A stretch of DNA of 64,000 nt from CAVORB01 sp963736235 (lineage in GTDB: Bacteria > Pseudomonadota > Gammaproteobacteria > Chromatiales > Chromatiaceae), in NCBI GenBank assembly GCA_963736235.1, contig CAVTOR010000017.1, positions 62,001-126,000 of the forward strand, written 5' to 3'. The notes under the pieces are model-generated. The model made no database searches. It was not told the origin of the DNA and saw only the letters and a program-made list of their open reading frames with translations. The translations under genes and the position numbers were made by a program. Within the stretch, counting starts at the first letter, position 1. Each line of letters starts with the position of its first letter. Of the stretch, positions 34,196 to 45,235 are shown one piece after another.

Positions 34196-35421
34196 TTGAA
34201 CGCCGTATCCCCCCAGAATGCCCGCGTCCTCTCCGGCATGCGCCCCACCGGCCGCCTGCATCTCGGCCACTACCACGGCGTGCTCAAGAACTGGCTCGAG
34301 CTCCAGCACGAGTACGAGTGCTTCTTCTTCGTCGCCGACTGGCACGCCCTGACCACCCACTACGAGGACCCCTCCATCATCCCGGAGAGCATCTGGGACA
34401 TGGTGGTGGACTGGCTCGCCGCCGGCATCAACCCGGGCTCCGCGACCCTGTTCATCCAGTCGCGGGTGCCGGAGCACGCGGAGTTGCACCTGCTGCTGTC
34501 CATGATCACCCCGCTCGGGCTGGCTGGAACGGGTGCCGAGCTACAAGGATCAGCAGGAGAGGCTCAAGGAGAAGGACCTGGCCACCTACGGCTTCCTCGG
34601 CTATCCGCTGCTGCAGAGCGCGGACATCCTGATGTACAAGGCGCGACCTGGTGCCGGTGGGGGAGGACCAGGTGGCCCACGTGGAGCTGACGCGCGAGAT
34701 CGCGCGCCGCTTCAACCACATCTACGGCCGCGAGCCCGGCTTCGAGGAGAAGGCCGAGCAGGCCAAGCGCAAGATGGGCAAGAAGAACGCCAAGCTGTTC
34801 GACAAGCTGCGCAAGGGCTACATGGAGCAGGGCGACCAGGAGGCGCTGCAGGTGGCGCGGGCGCTGCTGGAGTCGCAGGGCAACATCACCATGAGCGACC
34901 GCGAGCGCCTGTTCGGCTATCTGGAGGGTGGCGGGCGGATCATCCTGCCCGAGCCGCAGCCGTTGCTGACCAAGGCATCCAAGATGCCGGGGCTGGACGG
35001 GCAGAAGATGTCGAAGTCCTACGGCAACACGATTCGCTCTGCGCGACGACCCGATGGAGGTGGAGAAGTCCCTGCGCACCATGCCCACGGATCCCGGCCC
35101 GGGTGCGCCGCACCGATCCGGGCGATCCGGACAAGTGCCCGGTATGGCAGCTGCATCAGGTCTACTCCGACGACGAGGTCAAGGCCTGGGTGCAGGAGGG
35201 CTGCCGCTCCGCCGGGCATCGGCTGCATCGAGTGCAAGCAGCCGGTGATCGACGCGCGTGCTGGCGGAGCTGCGTCCCATCCAGGAACGCGCCGAGTCGA
35301 GCTGGAGCAGCAGCCGGACTTGGTGCGCAACATCATCGCCGAGGGCTGCGACGCCGCCCGCGACATGGCGCGCGAGACCATGGAGGAGGTGCGGCACGCG
35401 ATGTCGCTGGTGTTCCGTTGA
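34196..35421 (+). CDS. trpS: Tryptophanyl-tRNA synthetase (six frameshifts as assembled)
   Basis: Class I synthetase charging tRNA-Trp. It has the HIGH-type motif HLGHYHG near residue 23 and KMSKS in [10 protein letters not shown]. The frame breaks by one extra base near 34519, 34646, 35037, 35100, 35213 and 35256; removing these restores a normal protein of about 400 residues. TTG 34196 is the likely start, with GAAGGAAAA upstream. The gene is essential, so multiple real frameshifts are implausible. Its stop overlaps the scpA start. Confidence 0.88.
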
Positions 35422-36259
35422 GCGCGGAGACCGTCGCCACGCCGCCCGCGCCGCCGGAGACCGCCCGACCGGCCCAGCAGGAGATGCCGTTCGCCATCGT
35501 GCAGGGTTCTCCCCTGCTCACCCTGCCGCAGGACCTCTACATCCCGCCGGATGCCCTGGAGGTCTTCCTCGACGCCTTCGAGGGCCCGCTGGATCTGCTG
35601 CTCTATCTCATCAAGCGCCAGAACCTGGACATCCTGGACATCCCCATCGCCCAGATCACCGCCCAGTACATGGAGTACGTGGAGCTGATGAAGGACATGC
35701 GCCTGGAGCTCGCCGCCGAGTACCTGGTGATGGCCGCAATGCTCGCCGAGATCAAGTCGCGCATGCTGCTGCCGCGTCCCGACGGAGACCGAGGACGAGG
35801 AGGACCCGCGGGCGGAGCTGGTGCGCCGGCTGCAGGAGTACGAGCGCTTCAAGAAGGCGGCCCTGGACCTGGACGAGCTGCCGCGGCTGGAGCGGGACCT
35901 GTTCGCGACCGAGGTCGAGGTCCCGCCGGGGCATGTGCGCCGGCTGCCGCCGGAGGTGGACCTGCGGGAGGTCCTGCTTGCCCTGCGCGACGTCCTCGCT
36001 CGCGCCGATCTCTTCACCAGCCACCGGGTCGAGAAGGAATCCCTCGAGCATGCGCGAGCGCATGTCGCTGGTGCTGGAGAAGGTGCGCGGCCAGGGTTTT
36101 GTCCCCTTCGTTCACCTGTTCGAGCTGCACGAGGGCCGCCCCGGGATCGTGGTCACCTTCCTCGCACTGCTCGAGCTGATCAAGAACGCGTCCATCGAGC
36201 TGGTCCAGTCCGAGGCCTTCGCGCCGATCCACGTGCGCATGCGGGGAGCCGAGGGATGA
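35418..36259 (+). CDS. scpA: Segregation and condensation protein ScpA (two frameshifts)
   Basis: Kleisin subunit that bridges the SMC heads (smc is at 17170). The N-terminal SMC-contact region reads [19 protein letters not shown], and the C-terminal winged helix includes [20 protein letters not shown]. One extra base near 35773 and one near 36049 split the frame. About 280 residues when joined. The start may be TTG 35418, overlapping trpS, or the ATG near 35484. It overlaps scpB by four bases. Confidence 0.87.
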
Positions 36260-36909
36260 GCGGCCGCCTGCCGCTGAAGATGATCCTGGAGGGCGCGCTC
36301 CTCGCCGCCGGGGGGCCGCTCACGATGGACACCCTGCTGAGCCTGTTCGGGGAGGAGGAGCGCCCGACGCGGGAAGAGGCGCTCGACGCGCTTTCCTCCC
36401 TGGAGCGGGACTATCAGGAGCGTGGCATCGAGCTGATCGAGGTGGCCGGCGGATACCGCGTGCAGGTGCGCCGCGAGGCCGCCCCCTGGGTGGCGCGTCT
36501 GTGGGACGAGAAGCCCGCGCGTTACTCCCGGGCGCTGCTCGAGACCCTGGCGCTGGTCGCCTACCGCCAGCCGATCACCCGCGGCGAGATCGAGGATATC
36601 CGCGGCGTGGCCGTCAGCACCAACATCGTCAAGACCCTCACCGAGCGGGAGTGGGTGCGGGTGGTGGGTCACCGCGACGTCCCTGGTCGGCCCGCGCTCT
36701 TCGCGACTACCCGCAAGTTCCTCGACTACTTCGGTCTGCGCTCCCTCAACGATCTGCCGACCCTGGCCGAGATCCGCGACCCCGAGTTCCTCGGTGACGA
36801 TCTGCCGCTGGACGAGCCGGAGCAGCCCGCTCGTGAGCCGCTAGGCACTACGGTTCCGATGCCATTGGAGAATTCCGAGACACCCCCGGCATCCGACGGG
36901 GAGGTCTGA
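36256..36909 (+). CDS. scpB: Segregation and condensation protein ScpB
   Basis: Winged-helix dimer that binds ScpA. 217 residues. It contains LEGALLAAGGPLTMD, LIEVAGGYRVQ, and the conserved ETLALVAYRQPITRGEIEDI followed by RGVAVSTNIVKTL. A proline- and glutamate-rich tail follows residue 190. The ATG overlaps the scpA stop (ATGA), giving translational coupling of the condensin accessory pair. Confidence 0.95.
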   Translation: MSGRLPLKMILEGALLAAGGPLTMDTLLSLFGEEERPTREEALDALSSLERDYQERGIELIEVAGGYRVQVRREAAPWVARLWDEKPARYSRALLETLALVAYRQPITRGEIEDIRGVAVSTNIVKTLTEREWVRVVGHRDVPGRPALFATTRKFLDYFGLRSLNDLPTLAEIRDPEFLGDDLPLDEPEQPAREPLGTTVPMPLENSETPPASDGEV

Positions 36910-36996
36910 GCCGCTCGGCCCGCTTCCTGCCTGCCGTCTGGCCAACTCCGCACTCGCGCGTTTGCGGGAACAGTTTCTTTTGGATAGCCGAAGCGA

Positions 36997-37905
36997 ATGA
37001 CCAACACCAAAAAACAGAACCGCAGTCCGCCGCCGGCCGAGCCCGTGCGCCTGCAGAAGTCCCTCGCCGAGGCAGGGCTCGGCTCGCGCCGCGAGATCGA
37101 GGGCTGGATCGCCGAGGGCCGGGTGCGGGTCAACGGCAAGGTCGCCAAGCTCGGCGACAAGGTGGTGCCGGAAGACCGGATTCAGGTCGACGGCAGGGAG
37201 GTCAGGCGCCGCCAGCGTCGCGGCGCCGCGATCAGGGTCATCGCCTACAACAAGCCGGAGGGGGAGCTGGTCACCCGCCATGACCCGGAAGGCCGGCGCA
37301 CGGTGTTCGGACGCCTGCCGCGGCTCAAGACCGGGCGCTGGATCGCGGTCGGGCGGCTCGACATCAACACCTCCGGCCTGCTGCTGCTCACCGACAACGG
37401 GGAGCTGGCCAACCGGCTCATGCATCCGTCGCGGGAGGTCGAGCGGGAATACGCCGTTCGCGTCCTGGGCGGCGCCACCCCCGACGCCCTGCATCGGCTC
37501 ACCCACGGCATCGAGCTCGAAGACGGCTCGGCCCGTTTCGAGGAGATCGTCGAGTCCGGCGGCACAGGCGCCAATCGTTGGTATCACGTCGTTCTGCGCG
37601 AGGGCCGCAACCGCGAGGTGCGCCGCCTGTGGGAGGCCGCCGGATGCACCGTCAGCCGCCTGATGCGCGTGCGCTACGGCAACGTGATCCTGGGACCGAG
37701 GGTCTTCAGCGGCCATTGGCGCGATCTCACCGAGGAGGAGCTCGATGGGCTGCTGGCAGTCGCCGGGATGAAGCGGCCACGCCCACCAGCGGAGACCAAG
37801 CCGTGGGGAAGGCCGCAAGGGGGGACAGGCGCCGCGAAAGAGGCGAGGCAAAGACAACAGAAACCATACGCCGGCTCCTCGCGGCGAGGAAAGACGGACC
37901 GATAG
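36997..37905 (+). CDS. rluB: 23S rRNA pseudouridine synthase RluB
   Basis: Forms pseudouridine at position 2605 (E. coli numbering) of 23S rRNA. An S4 RNA-binding domain (about 12-70, RLQKSLAEAGLGSRREIE) precedes the synthase domain, whose catalytic aspartate is in GRLDINTSGLLLLT. NREVRRLWEAAG is typical of the RluB/E/F branch. 302 residues, with a basic, glutamine-rich tail (last about 35). It follows scpB by about 90 bases, the usual order. Confidence 0.93.
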   Translation: MTNTKKQNRSPPPAEPVRLQKSLAEAGLGSRREIEGWIAEGRVRVNGKVAKLGDKVVPEDRIQVDGREVRRRQRRGAAIRVIAYNKPEGELVTRHDPEGRRTVFGRLPRLKTGRWIAVGRLDINTSGLLLLTDNGELANRLMHPSREVEREYAVRVLGGATPDALHRLTHGIELEDGSARFEEIVESGGTGANRWYHVVLREGRNREVRRLWEAAGCTVSRLMRVRYGNVILGPRVFSGHWRDLTEEELDGLLAVAGMKRPRPPAETKPWGRPQGGTGAAKEARQRQQKPYAGSSRRGKTDR

Positions 37906-37962
37906 CCGGGCGCTGAACGGGTCCAGGGTGGAGGTCGAATAGCGGCTCGAATCCGGATGTCG

Positions 37963-37992
37963 GGGCCGGGCGGATCGGCCCTTCCCCGGCCC
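37963..37992. terminator. GC-rich hairpin after rluB
   Basis: GGGCCGGG and CCCGGCCC, eight-base perfect arms with a 14-base loop, about 60 bases past the rluB stop. No T tract follows, so terminator activity is uncertain. The rest of the 37906-38145 gap shows no gene. Confidence 0.35.
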
Positions 37993-38145
37993 AAGAGACC
38001 GTGAAACCACGGTTCCCCGCTGTCGCTTACCCTGGAATTTTCTTACGCCGGCCTCATGTGCTCTCAGAGCTAAAAGCAACCTTCCAGTGACGCGCTATTT
38101 AGTCCTCGCGTCCGGCCGGAAGGCGAGCAAAGACGGGAGAATCAG

Positions 38146-39455
38146 ATGCCGGGTACGGACGCGCTACCCAACGAAGAGAGAACGGGCAAGGAGGCCGCGA
38201 GCGCGCAATATCGGCGGGTGCGCGCGGCGAGCGAGGCCCTGTGCGAGCCGTTGAACGATCGAGGATTACGTGATCCAGACGGTGGTGGAGACGAGCCCGC
38301 CGAAGTGGCACCTGGCCCATGTCTCCTGGTTCTTCGAGACCTTTCTGCTGCGGCCCTTCCTGCCGGGCTACAAGGTCTTCCACGCGCGTTCGATTATCTG
38401 TTCAACTCCTACTACGAGCAGTCGACAGCGGCTTCTGGCCCCGGGCCGAGCGCGGCCTGCTCTCGCGTCCGACGGTGGCGGAGGTCTACGACTACCGCCG
38501 CCATGTGGACGAGGCGATGGAGCGGCTCATCGCGATGCGCCGGAGCGAGCGACTGGCCGACGGTCGAGGCGCGCCTGCGGATCGGCATCAACCACGAGCA
38601 GCAGCACCAGGAGCTACTGATCACCGACATCAAGCACAACTTGGCTCGATCAACCCGCTGCGGCCCGCCTACCGGCAGGATCTGCGCGCAGCCCGCGCCG
38701 GGTCGCGCCGACGCCCGTGACCTACGCCGACTTCGAGGGCGGCCTGGCCGAGATCGGCGCCGAGGCCGCCGGGTTCGCCTAGGACAACGAGCGGCCGCGG
38801 CACCGGGTCTGCTGCGCCCCTATCGCTTGGCCGATCGCCCGGTGACCAACGGCGAGTATCTCGAGTTCATCGCCGACGGCGGCTACTCGAACGGCCCGAA
38901 CTGTGGCTCTCCGACGGCTGGCAGGCGGTGCGCGGCAAGGGCTGGGGGCGCCCGCTGTATTGGGAGCACTGGGGATCGGCGGCGAAGGCTGGCAGGAGAT
39001 GACCCTTGGCGGGCTCAGCCCCTCGATCCCGCGGAGCCCGCTAGTCATGTCAGCTACTACGAGGCGGATGCATTCGCCACCTGGGCCGGCAGGCGCCTGC
39101 CTACCGAGGCGGAGTGGGAGCATGCCGCCGCCGCGTTGCCGGTGGAGGGCAACTTCGTGGACAGCGGCCTGTTCCACTCCCCGGCCGGTCGGCAGGGGAC
39201 GGGGCTGCGGCAGCTGTTCGGCGACGTGTGGGAGTGGACCGCCTCCGCCTACCTGCCCTATCCGGGCTATCGGCGCCGGAGGGCGCCCTCGGCGAGTACA
39301 ACGGCAAGTTCATGGCGAGTCAGATGGTGCTTGCGCGGCGGCTCCTGCGCCACGCCGGCGGATCATGCCCGCGCGAGCTACCGCAACTTCTTCTACCCCC
39401 ACGAGCGCTGGCAGTTCAAGGGTTCCGGCTCGCGGAGGACGCCCATGAGCCGTGA
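38146..39455 (+). CDS. egtB: Ergothioneine biosynthesis protein EgtB (heavily frameshifted)
   Basis: Non-haem iron sulfoxide synthase joining a cysteine-derived sulfur to hercynine. The DinB-like N-domain keeps the iron ligands in [12 protein letters not shown]. The C-terminal formylglycine-enzyme-like domain has [37 protein letters not shown] and [13 protein letters not shown]. There are at least six to eight single-base gains and losses (for example near 38254, 38389, 38421, 38553 and 38640) and a TAG at 38780 where FAYDNE is expected. The reconstructed protein is about 430 residues. Stop and egtD start overlap as GTGA. Probably sequence error, but decay cannot be excluded. Confidence 0.75.
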
Positions 39456-40468
39456 GCCAGCGCCCGGTCGGCGCCAGGTCAGCTTCCACGATCTATCATC
39501 CGACACCGGCCGACATGCGGGCGGAGGTGCTGGCGGGGCTGGGTCGCTGTACCCGAAGCGATCTGTCGCCCAAGTTCTTCTACGATCGGCGAGGCTCCCA
39601 GCTCTTCGATGCCATCACCGAGCTGCCGGAGTACTACCCGACCCGCACCGAGATCGGCATCCTCGAGCGCCACGGGGCGAGATGGCGGGCAGGCTGGGCC
39701 GCGGCCAGGTGCTGGTGGAGCTCGGCAGCGGCAGCAGCCTCAAGATCCGGGTCCTGCTCGAGGCCCTCGGCCCCGGCGGTCTACGTGCCCGTGGACATCT
39801 CCAAGGAGCATCTGCTGGCCTCCGCGATCGAACTGGCGCGCCGCTTCCCGGGCCTGCGGATCGAGGCGGTGTGCGCCGACTACTCGGGCCCCTTCGAGCT
39901 GCCGCTGGCGATCCCGACTGGGGAACCCCGGCGGCCTTTTTTCCGGGGTCGAGTATCGGTAACTTCGAGCCCGCGGCCGCGGCCCGGGGCTTCCTGCGAG
40001 CGGGTCGCGGACCTGCTCGGGCCCGGGGGTCGGCTGCTGATCGGGGTGGATCTGTTAAGGATCGCGCGGTGCTGGAGGCCGCCTACAACGACGCCCAGGG
40101 CGTGACGGCCGACTTCAACCTCAACCTGCTTGCGGCGGATCAATCGCGAGCTGGGCGCCGATTTCGATCTCGACGCCTTCGCCCACCATGCCTGGTTCAA
40201 CCCCACGCCCTCTCGCGCCTCCCGGACGAGAATCCGGGGCGGATCGAGATGCACCTGGTGAGCGCCGCGGGCCCAGCGGGTCCGGGTGGGCGGGCGGACG
40301 TTCGACGTGCGCGCCGAGGGGGAGGGCATCCACAGCGAGAGCTCGTACAAGTACGCCATCGCCGGCTTTCGGGCAACTGGCCGCCGAGCGCGGGTTACGC
40401 CACGGAGCAGGTGTGGACCGACCCGCGGGCGGACTGTTCAGCGTCCATTGCCTGCGCTCGCGGGCTGA
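39452..40468 (+). CDS. egtD: L-histidine N-alpha-methyltransferase EgtD (heavily frameshifted)
   Basis: SAM-dependent trimethylation of histidine to hercynine, the substrate of EgtB. Pieces in three frames give LSPKFFYDRRGSQLFDAI, PEYYPTRTEIGIL, VELGSGSSLKIR (SAM motif), FFPGSSIGNFEP and IHSESSYKYAI. Joined length is about 330 residues, the family norm. The GTG at 39452 overlaps the egtB stop. The end is taken at the TGA at 40466-40468, just after FSVHCLRS, but lies in a frameshifted part and could be off by several codons. Confidence 0.72.
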
Positions 40469-40606
40469 ATCCCGGGCGTCGCTCGCCCCGGCGCGCTGGG
40501 CCCGCCGGGGCCCGTTCGGTTTCTGTCCGCGCGACAGGCGCGGTAATATGCCACTCCGGCGAAACGCTCGAGACCTTCCCTCTCCTTCCCGCGGCGAGCA
40601 GTATCC

Positions 40607-43431
40607 ATGAGCCAACTCGAGCCACCTCCGGCCGAGGACGCAGGACCTCCAGCGCGATATCGAGCTGTTCACCACCCTGCTGGGCGAGGTGCTGCGCGAG
40701 CACAGCCGCAAGCGGGTGCTGGTGGTGGTGGAGCGCTGCGCGACGGCTTCGCGCAGCTGCGCGAGAAGGACGACCCCGACGCTGCGCGACAAGCTGGTGA
40801 AGCGCATCGAGGGGCTCGACCCCCAGACCCTGTCCGAGGTGATCCGCGCCTTCGCCATCTACTTCGGCCTGGTCAACACCGCCGAGGAGGTCAACGCCTA
40901 TCCTCAACGCATGGATCGCATCAGCTAGGGCGGGCGTCTGTGGCTGGGCTCGTTCGACGACACGGTGCGCCAGTTCAAGTGCGGACGGGGTGAGCCCGGA
41001 GAACTTCCAGAGCCTGCTCGAGCACCTGGTCTATCTGCCGGTGTTCACCGCCCACCCCACCGAGTCCAAGCGCCGCACCATCCTGGAGACCTTTCGCCGC
41101 ATCTTCCTGCTGGCCCAGGACCTGCATCGAGCGCAGGCTCAACGAGGAGGAGCTGGAGGAGCAGCTCGCGGCCATCCTCACCCAGATCCAGATCCTCTGG
41201 AAGACCGACGAGGTGCGGGTGCACAAGCCCCAGGTGACCGACGAGGTGCGTCAGGGGCTGTACTTCTTCCGCGAATCCCTGTTCGACGCCGTGCCTGAGA
41301 CTCTACCGGCAACCTGGAGCGGGCGGTGCGGCGGGTCTACGGGGCCGACAGCGGCATCCGGGTGCCGAGCTTCATCCGCTTCGGCTCCTGGATCGGCGGC
41401 GATCGCGACGGCAACCCCTTCGTGAAGCCCGAGACCACCGAGCTTGCGGTGCGCATGCACCACGAGCTGGTGCTGGAGGAGTACCTGCGACCGGGTCCAG
41501 GTCCGCTGCGGCGGATGCTGAGCCAGTCGGACTGCGCCTGTGCCAGCCCTCGCCGGAGTTCATCGACAGCCTGGAGGCGGACGAGGACTACTGGGTGGAC
41601 ACCATGGGCGAGAGCCTGCGGCGCAACGTCCACGAGCCCTACCGGCGCAAGCTGGCGATCGTCCGGCACCGCCTGGAGGCCAATCTGGAGCGGGTGCAGC
41701 GCGCGCATCGCCGGGCGGCATGACGACGACCTGCCCGAGGGCTACGCGGAGCGACCGGGACTTGCTGGCCGACCTCTACCTGATCCGCGACTCACTGGCC
41801 ACCATGGCGACGCCAACGCCGCCGCCGGTCCGCTCCAGGACCTGATTCGACTGGTCGAGACCTTCGGGTTCCACCTGGTGCACCTGGATATCCGCCAGGA
41901 GTCCACCCGGCATACGCAGGCGGTCACCGAGCTGTTCGCCCGCCAGCCGGGCGCGCCCTTCTACTCAGGCCTTCGACGAGCCGAGCGAAGCTGCGGGTCC
42001 TGGCGGAGGCGATCGCCCATCCCCACCCCTTCCAGATCGACAAGGCGACCCTGACCCCCGAGACCCGCGAGACCCTGGAGGTCTTCGAGGTCATCGCCCG
42101 GATGCGCGCCGAGATCAGCCCCGAGATGCATCGGCGAATACGTCATCTCCATGACCCATCAAGGCCAGCCATGTGATGGAGGTGATGCTCCTGGCCCGCC
42201 TGGCCGGACTCGCCGGGCGGGACCGCCAGGGCTGGTTCTGCCGAGATCCGGTCTCGCCGCTGTTCGAGACCATCGAGGATCTGAGCCACATCGACTCAGG
42301 TGATGAGCACGCTGTTCGACGATCCGACCTACGGCGAGCTGCTCAAGGCGTCGGGCAACCAGCAGGAGGTGATGCTGGGCTACTCGGACTCCTGCAAGGA
42401 CGGCGGCATCCTGGCCTCGAGCTGGAACCTCTATCAGGCCCAGACAGAAGGTCATCGCGCTGGCCGACGACCGCCGCGTGGCCTGCCGGCTGTTCCACGG
42501 CCGCGGCGGCACCATCGGGCGCGGCGGCGGCCCGACCCACGAGGCGATCCTGGCCCAGCCGGCGGACACGGTGCACGGGCAGATCAAGTTCACCGAGCAG
42601 GGCGAGGTGCTCTCCTATCGCTACGCCAACCGGGAGACCGCCCGCTACGAGCTGATCATGGGCGTCAGCGGCCTGATCAAGGCCAGCCGGTGCCTGATCG
42701 AGCCGCCGGAGCAGGATCGCAAGGACTATCTCGGCATCATGGACGAGCTGGCCACCTTCGGCGAGGAGGCCTATCGGCGGCTGGTGCGCGACACGGCGGG
42801 CTTCCTCGACTACTTCTACGAGTGCACCCCGCTCGACGCCATCGCCCAGCTCAACATCGGCTCGCGCCCGTCGCACCGCAAGAAGGGCGACCGTGCGCTG
42901 TCATCGATCCGCGCCATCCCCTGGGTCTTCGGCTGGGCCCAATCGCGGCACACCCTGCCCGCCTGGTTCAGCATCGGTGAGGCCATCGAGCGCTGGCGCG
43001 GCAACGACCTGGAGCGGCTCGCCAAGCTCCAGCGCATGTACCAGGAGTGGCCCTACTTCCGGGCCCTGCTCTCCAACACCCAGATGTCGCTCTTCAAGGC
43101 CGAGATGCACATCGCGCGGGAGTACCTGCGCCTGGCCCAGAACCGCGAGCAGGCGGAGGCGATCTACGCGGTGGTCGAGGCCGAGTACGAGCGCACCCTG
43201 ACCCAGGTGATGAACGTCGCGGGGCTGCACGGCCTGATGGAGGAGACGCCGGAGCTTCGCCCACTCCTGGCACGGCGCAACCGCTATCTGGACCCCTCAA
43301 CCACATCCAGGTGGTGCTGCTCGAGCGCTATCGGGGCGCGAGGCCGACGAGGCCCAGCGCGAGGAGTGGCTCGACCCCCTGCTGCGCAGTCCATCAACGC
43401 CATCGCCGCGGGGATGCGGAATACGGGGTAG
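40607..43431 (+). CDS. ppc: Phosphoenolpyruvate carboxylase (multiple frameshifts in the first two thirds)
   Basis: Carboxylates PEP to oxaloacetate, an anaplerotic reaction. It shows the catalytic histidine in [25 protein letters not shown], the [16 protein letters not shown] loop and [11 protein letters not shown]. The last third (42478 onward) runs in one frame to the MRNTG end, except a slip near 43300. Upstream, about a dozen single-base indels occur from 40640 to 42440. Reconstructed length is about 930-940 residues, normal for the family. It lies 138 bases after egtD. Confidence 0.85.
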
Positions 43432-43591
43432 GGACGCCCGGCGCGAACGAGGAAAACGGACGGCTCCGACGCCGTTACCCAGGGTACAGGGTAGGTTGGG
43501 GTGAGCCCGCGAACCCCAACGATCGGTGGCTCAAACAGGGGCTTCTATCAGGGTGCGCTTCTCGCCCCAACCAACGCTTGCCGGTCAGGTT

Positions 43592-43861
43592 TCATCCCAA
43601 GGGACCGAGGACCAGCAGGGCGGGTAGGGCGAGGATGCACATCGACACCATCCACCAGCCCGACCCCGGAATGCCCGCCATCCTGGCGCGAAGCCCGCGT
43701 ATCCCGAGCACGATTCCGACACCGAGCGAGACCAGCACGATCGCCAGCGCGATGATGCCCCGTGTCAGACAGTCGATCAGCGTCAGCGGCGTGAGGTAAA
43801 GGCCGACGATGGCGATCGGGGCGACCGACGGCAGTAAGACGTTCATGACCAGCTTGCTCAT
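43592..43861 (-). CDS. Small membrane protein, unknown
   Basis: 89 residues with three hydrophobic segments: LLPSVAPIAIVGLYLTPLTL, IIALAIVLVSLGVGIVLGI and WWMVSMCILALPALLVLG. It is a lone minus-strand gene between ppc and the integron. No family is recognised, and the ribosome site is weak. Confidence 0.55.
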   Translation of the reverse strand: MSKLVMNVLLPSVAPIAIVGLYLTPLTLIDCLTRGIIALAIVLVSLGVGIVLGIRGLRARMAGIPGSGWWMVSMCILALPALLVLGPLG

Positions 43862-44151
43862 GGAGTGAAGTTTACGCCAGCCTCAACCGGCGCATTTGCT
43901 TGGAACGCAGCGAGCGAAAAAATCGCTCGAAGCGACGGCCTTGTTAGTCATTATTGAGCCTGACCCTTTTTCCCTCTTTTTTCCCTTTGCTGCTCAGCAA
44001 TTCGTCCCAAAGGTTGCCGCCGACCGAGCGTCGCCGCCGAGGCGCATGCCGTCCGTTTCGCTGATACCCGCGGGGCAGGGCGCGTACTGTCCCCCTCCGC
44101 GCGCGCCTGTTGTCTAGGTGAGAGTTACGCCTTAACATCCCTTGCAAGCAT
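43862..44151. other. Non-coding gap before the integrase, with a hairpin and an attC-like 3' box
   Basis: 290 bases with no supported gene. CGAGCGA (43911-43917) pairs with TCGCTCG (43923-43929), and a GTTAGTC (43943-43949) follows about 14 bases later, vaguely like an attC end. Next to it is TTGAGCCTGACCC, resembling ends of RAYT elements, then a pyrimidine-rich run (43963-43990). All are weak on their own. Confidence 0.3.
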
Positions 44152-45210
44152 ATGGATATCAGGGGAAAGGCGTCACCCATGCATCCCTCGGGAGCCTCCC
44201 AAGGCACCACATCGATTCCCGTGGACACGGACAGGATCGTTGGCGGCTCGAAGCTGCTCGGCGAGATGCGCGACATCATTCGCCGCAAGCACTACAGCAT
44301 CCGCACCGAGCAGGCCTACCTCGATTGGGCCAAGCGCTACATCCTGTTTCATGGCAAGAGGCACCCGCGCGAAATGGGGGAGGCGCAGATCGTCTCCTTC
44401 CTCAACCACCTCGCCGTCGCCCGCAACGTCGCCGCATCGACCCAGAATCAGGCCCTCAACGCGCTGGTCTTTCTCTACAAACAGGTCCTGAACAGAGAGG
44501 ACCTGACCCTGGAAAACATCACCCCCGCCAAGCGCCCCCAGCGGCTCCCTACCGTCTTCGATCGCGGCGAGATCGAACGGCTGTTCGACCATATCCAGGG
44601 CACACCCAAGCTTGTCGCCGCTCTCCTGTACGGTGCGGGCCTGCGCTTGCTGGAGTGCCTGCGTCTGCGCATACAGGATATCGAATTCGAACGCAGCCAG
44701 ATTGTCGTCCGCAACGGAAAAGGAGCAAAAGACCGTGTCACCCTGCTTCCGCCGTCGCTTGTACAGGCCATTCGTGACCAGATGGCCACAGCCAGCCAAC
44801 TGCACCGCGAAGACCTGGCGGCCGGACTAGGCGAGGTCTACCTCCCGTACGCGCTCGAACGCAAGTCCCCCAACGCGCCGAAACAGTGGGGGTGGCAATA
44901 CCTGTTTCCCGCCGGCTCCACCGCGGTCGACCCCCGCTCGGGCAAGATCCGGCGTCACCATCTCGGAGAGTCGGCCGTCCAGCGGGCGGTAAAGCGCGCC
45001 ATGTCCGCCGCCGGCATCCACAAGCACGGCAGCTGCCATACCTTGCGGCACAGCTTCGCAACGCATCTTCTGGAGGACGGCTACGATATCCGTACCGTAC
45101 AGGAGCTGCTCGGACACAGCGACGTACGGACCACCATGATCTACACGCACGTCATGAACAAGGGTCCGCTGGGGGTGAAAAGTCCGTTGACGGGGCTGAC
45201 CGGGTTCTGA
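44152..45210 (+). CDS. intI: Integron integrase IntI
   Basis: Tyrosine recombinase of 352 residues. It has an N-terminal SAM-like arm domain (about 30-120, HYSIRTEQAYLDWAKRYI) and a catalytic domain with GAGLRLLECLRLR (first Arg), HTLRHSFATHLL (His/Arg) and the nucleophile in TMIYTHV. The IntI-specific insertion is clear: LPYALERKSPNAPKQWGWQY followed by LFPA, which separates IntI from XerC/D. ATG 44152 is used; ATG 44179, with a better ribosome site, is possible. A 124-residue gene follows after 25 bases. An IS91-associated Y recombinase is the alternative, made less likely by the attC sites. Confidence 0.9.
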   Translation: MDIRGKASPMHPSGASQGTTSIPVDTDRIVGGSKLLGEMRDIIRRKHYSIRTEQAYLDWAKRYILFHGKRHPREMGEAQIVSFLNHLAVARNVAASTQNQALNALVFLYKQVLNREDLTLENITPAKRPQRLPTVFDRGEIERLFDHIQGTPKLVAALLYGAGLRLLECLRLRIQDIEFERSQIVVRNGKGAKDRVTLLPPSLVQAIRDQMATASQLHREDLAAGLGEVYLPYALERKSPNAPKQWGWQYLFPAGSTAVDPRSGKIRRHHLGESAVQRAVKRAMSAAGIHKHGSCHTLRHSFATHLLEDGYDIRTVQELLGHSDVRTTMIYTHVMNKGPLGVKSPLTGLTGF

Positions 45211-45235
45211 GTCCCGAGAAATGACTAGGTAGGCC

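Noticed and set aside
34519..36049. Programmed frameshifting in trpS and scpA
   Set aside because: There are too many sites (eight), without slippery heptamers or stimulatory structures. Both genes are essential and normally uninterrupted.
38780..38782. In-frame TAG in egtB as a possible recoded amino acid
   Set aside because: It is surrounded by several single-base indels in the same gene, and the expected codon is TAC, so one base error explains it. No pyrrolysine genes are seen.
43501..43590. Short plus-strand frames after ppc as a further gene
   Set aside because: They have no conserved content and overlap the better-supported small membrane protein on the minus strand.
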